Shown here: one piece after another, positions 5,833-9,857 of the stretch | Position numbering within the stretch: the stretch's first letter is position 1 | How the letters are laid out: each line of letters begins with the position of its first letter | Source of the DNA: Chloroflexota bacterium | GTDB taxonomy: Bacteria > Chloroflexota > Anaerolineae > UBA7937 | Assembly (NCBI GenBank): GCA_003453555.1 | Contig: DMLA01000006.1 | Location: forward strand, 1-9,857 | Length of the DNA: 9,857 bases | Direction: 5' to 3' | The notes under the pieces: model-generated | What the model saw: only the letters and a program-made list of their open reading frames with translations | Told to the model about the DNA's origin: nothing | The model's database searches: none | Program-made: the position numbers and the translations under genes

Positions 5833-7151
5833 ATACAGTTCCTCAGGGTGATTATGGCGGAAGAAGCCGCAGCCTTGGCCTGGGCCACGGCATCGGGTAT
5901 ATCCTTGGGCCCCTGACAGCAGCCGGCTAGATATACCCCCTCCCTTTCTGTATCCACCGGTCTCAACTTGGGGTGTGCTTCCTGGAAAAAGCCGTCGGAC
6001 GAAGAGGGTAATCTTAATAGATCGGCCAAATTTTCGGCATCTCCCCGGGGAGTGATCCCGGTAGCCAAAACCACGAGATCCGCCTCCAACTGAACGGATT
6101 CGCCTAGGAGGGTATCCTCAACCATAACGATGAGTCTCTCCCCTTTTTTGTATATCTCCGCAGGGTTCCCTCTCCGGTATACCACTCCCTCGCCCCTCAC
6201 CCGGTCGTAGAACTCCTCGAACCCCTTTCCGAAAGCCCTCACATCGATATATAAGACCGTCACCTCCGCATCTGGTATCTTCTCCTTCACCAGATGGGCT
6301 TGCTTGGCCGTGTACATGCAACATACCCGGGAACAATACTCCACCCCCACACTTTTGTCCCTCGACCCCACACATTGAATAAAAACTACCTTCTTTGGCT
6401 CCTGCCCGTTCAGCGTTATCTTTCCCCTGGTGGGGCCAGAGGCCGAGGAAAGCCGCTCGAATTGGAGGCCAGTGATGACGTTGGGGTAGAGGCCATAGCC
6501 GAACTCCGGCTTGAGATGGGCATCGAAGAGATCGAAGCCGGTAGCCACGATGATAGCCCTCACCTCTAGTTCCGTCATCTCCTCTTTTTGCTCGAAATCG
6601 ATAGCCTCCGCTGCACAAGCCTCTTTACAAGCGGGGATCTTCCCGCAGACACCTCTGGTTATAAAGACACAACGCTCGGGGTCTATGGTCGCCTTCAAAG
6701 GTACCGCCTGAGGAAAGGGTATATATGCCGCTCCTCTCTTGCTCACCCCCACATCGAATTCGCTGGTGATCCTCCCTTTGAGTCGACAAGCCTCCACACA
6801 GAGGCCACAACCGGTACATCTATCTACATCCACATACCTGGGCTTCTGCTTCACCCTTACCTTGAAATGGCCTATCCCACCATCTACACCTACCACCTCC
6901 GCATAACTGATCAACTGGATGTTAGGGTGGCGAGCCACATCTACCATCTTAGGGGTCAGGATGCAGGACGAGCAATCGAGAGTGGGGAAGGTCTTATCTA
7001 GTTGGGCCATATGCCCCCCAATACTCGGCTCCCTCTCTATCAGATAGACCAGGAACCCAGCATTGGCGATATCGAGGGAGGCTTGCATCCCTGCGATCCC
7101 CCCTCCTATCACTAAAGCCGCTGGCTTTAAGCCTTTGCGTCTAGGTTCCAC
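5820..7151 (-). CDS. hdrA: Short HdrA-like FAD protein with inserted ferredoxin domain (HdrA copy 1)
   Basis: This is a 443-residue HdrA/QmoA-type flavoprotein starting at GTG 7151, with GAGGCGG upstream; upstream of this codon there is only room for a short linker. Seen: the FAD motif IGGGIAGMQAS at about 15-25, IGGHMAQLDKTFP, the family CSSC motif at C60/C63, then the ferredoxin insert with C112/C115/C118/C122 (followed by R rather than the usual P) and a second cysteine set C161/C169/C175/C179 after the conserved YIPFPQAVP. The flavin domain then resumes with VATGFDLFD, IQCVGSRDKS and the CC pair at about 277-278, and the protein ends just after AGCCQGPKD and the final helix. It lacks both the N-terminal HdrA Fe-S domain and the C-terminal ferredoxin domain. 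Its size recalls QmoA. The TAG stop is directly followed by the ATG of the HdrD-like gene, which implies coupled translation. Confidence 0.93.
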   Translation of the reverse strand: MEPRRKGLKPAALVIGGGIAGMQASLDIANAGFLVYLIEREPSIGGHMAQLDKTFPTLDCSSCILTPKMVDVARHPNIQLISYAEVVGVDGGIGHFKVRVKQKPRYVDVDRCTGCGLCVEACRLKGRITSEFDVGVSKRGAAYIPFPQAVPLKATIDPERCVFITRGVCGKIPACKEACAAEAIDFEQKEEMTELEVRAIIVATGFDLFDAHLKPEFGYGLYPNVITGLQFERLSSASGPTRGKITLNGQEPKKVVFIQCVGSRDKSVGVEYCSRVCCMYTAKQAHLVKEKIPDAEVTVLYIDVRAFGKGFEEFYDRVRGEGVVYRRGNPAEIYKKGERLIVMVEDTLLGESVQLEADLVVLATGITPRGDAENLADLLRLPSSSDGFFQEAHPKLRPVDTEREGVYLAGCCQGPKDIPDAVAQAKAAASSAIITLRNCMEVI

Positions 7152-7175
7152 CTTTATGCCGCCTCTATGGGGAGG

Positions 7176-8294
7176 CTACCTTTCTCCCAACTCCGTCAGT
7201 TCATCCTCCTTGAAGGTAGCCAGGGGTAACTCATCCTCCAGGCTCCTCCCAGGCAGGTAATCGAACATGGCTTGTACCTCCTGTCCCACCGCCCGGAAAA
7301 TAGTGGTCAAAGGGATATCGCTGGGACAGGCGCTTTCGCACATCCCACAGCCCACACAGGAGGTGACCATGTGATTCAGCCGGGTCAACTGGAAAAGAAG
7401 GGTATCGGTGGGCATCTGGATGGCTCCCTTCCGCTGCGCCCACCTCAGGTATCTATCGGATTCGTGTTCGAAGGTGGATGTCCTGAAGAGGCACTCTTTA
7501 CAGTAACAGATGGGACAAGCCACCGTGCAGTTATGGCAGCGGATGCAGGTGGAAAACTGGGCCAGGAGACTGGGCATATCGACCACCCTCTCGCGGAACT
7601 GCGCGAAAATCCTATCCCGCTCCTCGATCCTAGCCCCCACCAATTTTCTGATGACCTCCTCGCGGCCAGTGGCTTCCCCCTCCGTCAACTCTAGCCTCCC
7701 GGCCAACTCCTCTTGGGCCTCGATGAGGATCTTCTCACCATCGACGCCGAGGAGGCCGATGGTCAGGGCAGCGTCTTGGGGCATGGGATACTCGCAAATC
7801 CGGCATGCAGATCGGAACTGGTACCCCTCATGGGGGAAGAGAGCACCTTCTTTAGCCTCTCGCACCAGTTCCATCGTCGGAGACCTGTCCTCGGAGATGA
7901 GTTTGGCGTAATCGGTCACCTCGTAGGTGCCCAGGCAATCGATGCCTATGATCATAAGGTTTTCCAGATGGGCCTGCTGTAACTTGACCAGCTCGATAAG
8001 AGCCCTTATCTCACAGGAGCGCAAGAGGGCCCCGATCTTCTCCCTGGGTTTGCCGATGGTCAAGGAGGAGACGAGCCTGGCCGCGTTCACGGGCATCACC
8101 GGGGCCAGGGGGTTGGCCTTCTCCAAGCGGGCCGGCTCCTTCACTAGAGCGGGCATAACGGTATCACCAGAAGGAGCCTCAAGAGGGACGAGCAACGCCT
8201 CGATGATCTCCTTCTCCAGCAACCCTTTCAAGAAACTCCGCAGGGTCGCCAAGGTGTCGGCCTCTTTGACTTCCAAGAACTTTTTCATCGTCAT
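7176..8294 (-). CDS. FdhB/FrhB-like iron-sulfur protein (formate dehydrogenase / F420 hydrogenase beta-subunit type)
   Basis: This is a 372-residue protein. Residues about 1-180 resemble the FrhB/FdhB (F420 hydrogenase/formate dehydrogenase beta) fold: GKPREKIGALLRSCEIRALIEL with C94, IGIDCLGTYE with C120, and a CRIC pair at 164/167. The C-terminal half carries C250/C253/C256/C260 followed at once by more cysteines (C263, C265, C268), then a second canonical set C313/C316/C319/C323. At least two [4Fe-4S] clusters are expected. Family members bind a flavin and exchange electrons with F420, NAD(P) or ferredoxin depending on lineage; I cannot tell which from the sequence. The order MvhD, FdhB-like, HdrA suggests an electron-input module. 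The ATG at 8294 has AAAGGAC upstream; a second ATG two codons later is less well spaced. It ends in TAG 24 bases before the next gene. No catalytic formate dehydrogenase or hydrogenase large subunit is present in the window. Confidence 0.85.
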   Translation of the reverse strand: MTMKKFLEVKEADTLATLRSFLKGLLEKEIIEALLVPLEAPSGDTVMPALVKEPARLEKANPLAPVMPVNAARLVSSLTIGKPREKIGALLRSCEIRALIELVKLQQAHLENLMIIGIDCLGTYEVTDYAKLISEDRSPTMELVREAKEGALFPHEGYQFRSACRICEYPMPQDAALTIGLLGVDGEKILIEAQEELAGRLELTEGEATGREEVIRKLVGARIEERDRIFAQFRERVVDMPSLLAQFSTCIRCHNCTVACPICYCKECLFRTSTFEHESDRYLRWAQRKGAIQMPTDTLLFQLTRLNHMVTSCVGCGMCESACPSDIPLTTIFRAVGQEVQAMFDYLPGRSLEDELPLATFKEDELTELGER

Positions 8295-8316
8295 CGTTCT
8301 TGTCCTTTATGACTTT

Positions 8317-8742
8317 TTAGGTCCCCCAAAGTTCCCTGAGGGGGTTGGGGCCTTTCTCTTTGAGGGTTTCTACCATCTCCGTCACCGTCTCGGCGAAGAC
8401 TTGCCCTTCGCTGGCGCTGATCCAGCGGAGCCAGACCCGCCCCTCATCGAACCCCATCTGGTGCAGGATATTCTTGAGGATAGCCACCCGTCGCCGAGCC
8501 TTATAGTTCCCTTCCTGATAGTGGCAATCGCCAGGATGGCAGCCTCCTATGAGGACGCCATCGGCCCCATCGAGCAAGGGCTTGATGACATAGACCGGAT
8601 CCACGGCCCCGCTGCACATCATGCGGATGATCCTCACGTTGGGAGGGTATTGGATCCGGGAGGTACCTGCTAGGTCCGCCCCCGTGTAGGCGCACCAGTT
8701 GCAGAGGAAAGCCACGATCTTGGGCTCGAAATCTTCGTTCAT
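8317..8742 (-). CDS. mvhD: MvhD/FlpD-family [2Fe-2S] electron-transfer subunit
   Basis: This 141-residue protein has the typical length and pattern of the delta subunit of methyl-viologen-reducing hydrogenase (MvhD, FlpD family). Cysteines are visible at 14 and 17 (FLCNWCAY), 43 (MMCSG), 68 and 73 (GGCHPGDCH). In known complexes MvhD binds one [2Fe-2S] cluster and connects a hydrogenase or formate dehydrogenase to the HdrA flavin. Here no hydrogenase gene is visible, so the donor is unknown; the FdhB-like gene 22 bases downstream is a candidate partner. The ATG at 8742 is preceded by GAGAGGT at a good distance, placed within the end of the HdrA-like gene. There is no signal peptide or membrane segment, so it is cytoplasmic. 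The family call is secure; the partner is inferred. Confidence 0.95.
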   Translation of the reverse strand: MNEDFEPKIVAFLCNWCAYTGADLAGTSRIQYPPNVRIIRMMCSGAVDPVYVIKPLLDGADGVLIGGCHPGDCHYQEGNYKARRRVAILKNILHQMGFDEGRVWLRWISASEGQVFAETVTEMVETLKEKGPNPLRELWGT

Positions 8743-8754
8743 CTTTGACCTCTC

Positions 8755-9857
8755 TTATAGCGCGGCATCCATCACAGCCATAACCTGTCTCATCTCGTAG
8801 AGGTTCTGCTGGGTGGCACCGTTGGGGCAGGCCATGGCGCAGAGGCCACACCCCTGGCAGAGGACCTCTATCACCTCCGCCACTCGAGTCTCCTCATTGA
8901 GCCTTCGGGCGTCGTAAGGGCAGAGGGAGACGCAGAGGCCACAGCCGCTACAGAGCCTCTCGTTGACGGTAGGGATGGTAGCCTTGCCTGCTAGCCGCTC
9001 CTTAGCCAAAAGAGAAGCGGCCTTCAAAGCGACCCCGTTGGCCTGGGAGATACAATCGGAGATAGGTTTCGGCCCCTGGGCTAGGCCACAGAGGAATATC
9101 CCAGCCACTCCCGAATCCATGGGGGCCACCTTGGGGTTCGCTTCCTGGAAGAACCCATCGTCGTCTAGGGTGATGCCCAGGATCTGGGCCAGCCTCCCGT
9201 TCTCGGAGGGGGCTATCCCTGGGCTCAAGACCACTAGGTCGGCTTCCAACCTCAGTTCTTGCTTCAGGAGGGGGTCTTCCACCCAGACTCGCAACCCATC
9301 ATCTCCCGATGTCACCTGGGGCTTCTTTTCGTAAGGGATAAAAATCACCCCTGCCTGCCTCGCCTGACGGTAGTACTCCTCCCGGAAGCCGTGGGTCATC
9401 ATATCCCGATAGAGGACGAAGACCTTCGCCTCTGGTTTCATCTCCCTAATGCGGAGCGCATTCTTGATAGCCTGGGAGCAACAGATCTGGCTACAGTAAG
9501 GGCGCCCCTCCTCTCGGGAGCCGACGCATTGGATCATCACCACCGTAGTCAACTCTTCTAAACCCTCGTTCCTCGCCAGGCGGGTCTCCAGTTCCCGCTG
9601 GGTGACCACCCGCCGATCTTGGCCGTAGAGATATTCGATAGGTTTTGCCTCTTGCCCTCCCGTGGCTATGATGATGGCTCCCTGATCAACGATCGATTCC
9701 TCATCGCCGGTCAGGAGAGTAGAGTGGAAACGGCCAACTGAGCCCTCGCAGGAGATGATCTCTGTCTCCTTCAAGACTTTGATATGGGGGTGACTCTCTA
9801 CCTTTTCTACCAGAGAGCGCAACAACGCTTGGGGATCTGAGCCCCTAAGGGTGTAAT
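8755..9857 (-). CDS. hdrA: HdrA-like FAD/Fe-S oxidoreductase, 5'-truncated by window edge
   Basis: The reading frame stays open to the window edge (it begins YTLRGSDPQA before an internal TTG at 9825), so I treat it as a C-terminal fragment of 366 complete visible residues, not as a gene starting at 9825. Seen: the second half of a thioredoxin-reductase-like FAD domain, with the ATGG strand, IQCVGSRE, the YCSQICCSQA cysteine cluster (visible residues about 120-128) and the late ATG-equivalent LSPGIAP. A two-cluster ferredoxin domain follows (C302/C305/C308/C312 and C333/C336/C339/C343). The N-terminal dinucleotide-binding glycine motif lies upstream, outside the window. In the family, HdrA carries the FAD that performs flavin-based electron bifurcation and the ferredoxin domain passes electrons to or from ferredoxin. 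It is clearly diverged from the two other HdrA proteins of this cluster. The MvhD gene starts 12 bases downstream, a classical HdrA-MvhD pairing. It stops with TAA. Whether the full protein is a standard or a long fused HdrA cannot be seen. Confidence 0.93.
   Translation of the reverse strand, partial: YTLRGSDPQALLRSLVEKVESHPHIKVLKETEIISCEGSVGRFHSTLLTGDEESIVDQGAIIIATGGQEAKPIEYLYGQDRRVVTQRELETRLARNEGLEELTTVVMIQCVGSREEGRPYCSQICCSQAIKNALRIREMKPEAKVFVLYRDMMTHGFREEYYRQARQAGVIFIPYEKKPQVTSGDDGLRVWVEDPLLKQELRLEADLVVLSPGIAPSENGRLAQILGITLDDDGFFQEANPKVAPMDSGVAGIFLCGLAQGPKPISDCISQANGVALKAASLLAKERLAGKATIPTVNERLCSGCGLCVSLCPYDARRLNEETRVAEVIEVLCQGCGLCAMACPNGATQQNLYEMRQVMAVMDAAL

Noticed and set aside
5820..7151. 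The short HdrA as a truncated pseudogene
   Set aside because: The frame is intact, it has a ribosome site and a clean stop coupled to the next gene, and all flavin and insert motifs are kept. Its length resembles QmoA, so it looks functional.
3012..7151. A qmoABC locus with aprBA-like partner
   Set aside because: There is no membrane QmoC, no HdrA-MvhD fusion as in QmoB, and the Fe-S partner of the flavoprotein is an SdhB type with a [2Fe-2S] domain, unlike AprB. The resemblance is only in overall logic.
7927..8673. 248-codon open frame on the plus strand
   Set aside because: It covers the complement of the FdhB-like and MvhD genes, both solidly supported, and has no recognisable protein pattern.
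8755..9825. TTG at 9825 as the true start of the first HdrA-like gene
   Set aside because: The frame continues upstream with HdrA-like sequence to the window edge, and starting at 9825 would remove the FAD-binding glycine motif.
1..9857. Mobile elements, CRISPR arrays, tRNA/rRNA genes, in-frame selenocysteine codons
   Set aside because: None seen: no transposase, no regular direct repeats and no tRNA-like cloverleaf. The expected cysteines that are missing are replaced by ordinary residues and not by UGA.

Overview
The window is one dense minus-strand gene cluster, read from base 9857 down to base 1. It appears to come from an anaerobic bacterium. The evidence is bacterial Shine-Dalgarno sites, mixed ATG/GTG starts, a bacterial radC, GC-rich DNA, and almost every protein being an iron-sulfur or flavin redox protein of the heterodisulfide reductase (Hdr) type. 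I cannot fix the phylum. Anaerobic lineages such as Chloroflexota, Desulfobacterota-like groups or deep-branching candidate phyla would all fit. No hydrogenase, methanogenesis, transposon, CRISPR, tRNA or rRNA feature is visible.

Layout in transcription order: (1) 9857-8755, the C-terminal part of an HdrA-like flavoprotein, cut by the window edge; (2) 8742-8317, an MvhD/FlpD-type [2Fe-2S] protein; (3) 8294-7176, an FdhB/FrhB-like protein with several Fe-S motifs; (4) 7151-5820, a short HdrA-like protein that has the inserted ferredoxin domain but neither the N-terminal nor the C-terminal HdrA domain; (5) 5819-4710, an HdrD-like protein (HdrC-type ferredoxin plus two CCG domains); (6) 4709-3012, a second, paralogous HdrA that has the N-terminal and C-terminal Fe-S domains but no insert; (7) 2999-2319, an SdhB/FrdB-like Fe-S subunit; (8) 2301-679, an SdhA/FrdA/TfrA/AprA-family flavoprotein; (9) 583-1, radC, cut at its 3' end. 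Genes 1-8 are separated by 0-24 bases and most have a good Shine-Dalgarno site inside the end of the previous gene, so they almost certainly form one operon. RadC follows after 95 bases and is probably functionally unrelated.

Together genes 1-8 look like a cytoplasmic, multi-flavin electron-transfer complex. HdrA/MvhD and the FdhB-like protein would be electron entry or exchange modules, the two complementary HdrA paralogues flank an HdrD-type CCG protein, and a fumarate-reductase-like pair forms the far end. The arrangement recalls methanogen thiol:fumarate reductase (TfrA plus a TfrB fused from SdhB-like and HdrD-like parts) and also the Apr/Qmo logic, but it matches neither. The most interesting hypothesis is a flavin-based electron-bifurcating (or confurcating) Hdr-fumarate/succinate oxidoreductase. 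This is inference from family membership and gene order; the substrate and direction cannot be read from the sequence.
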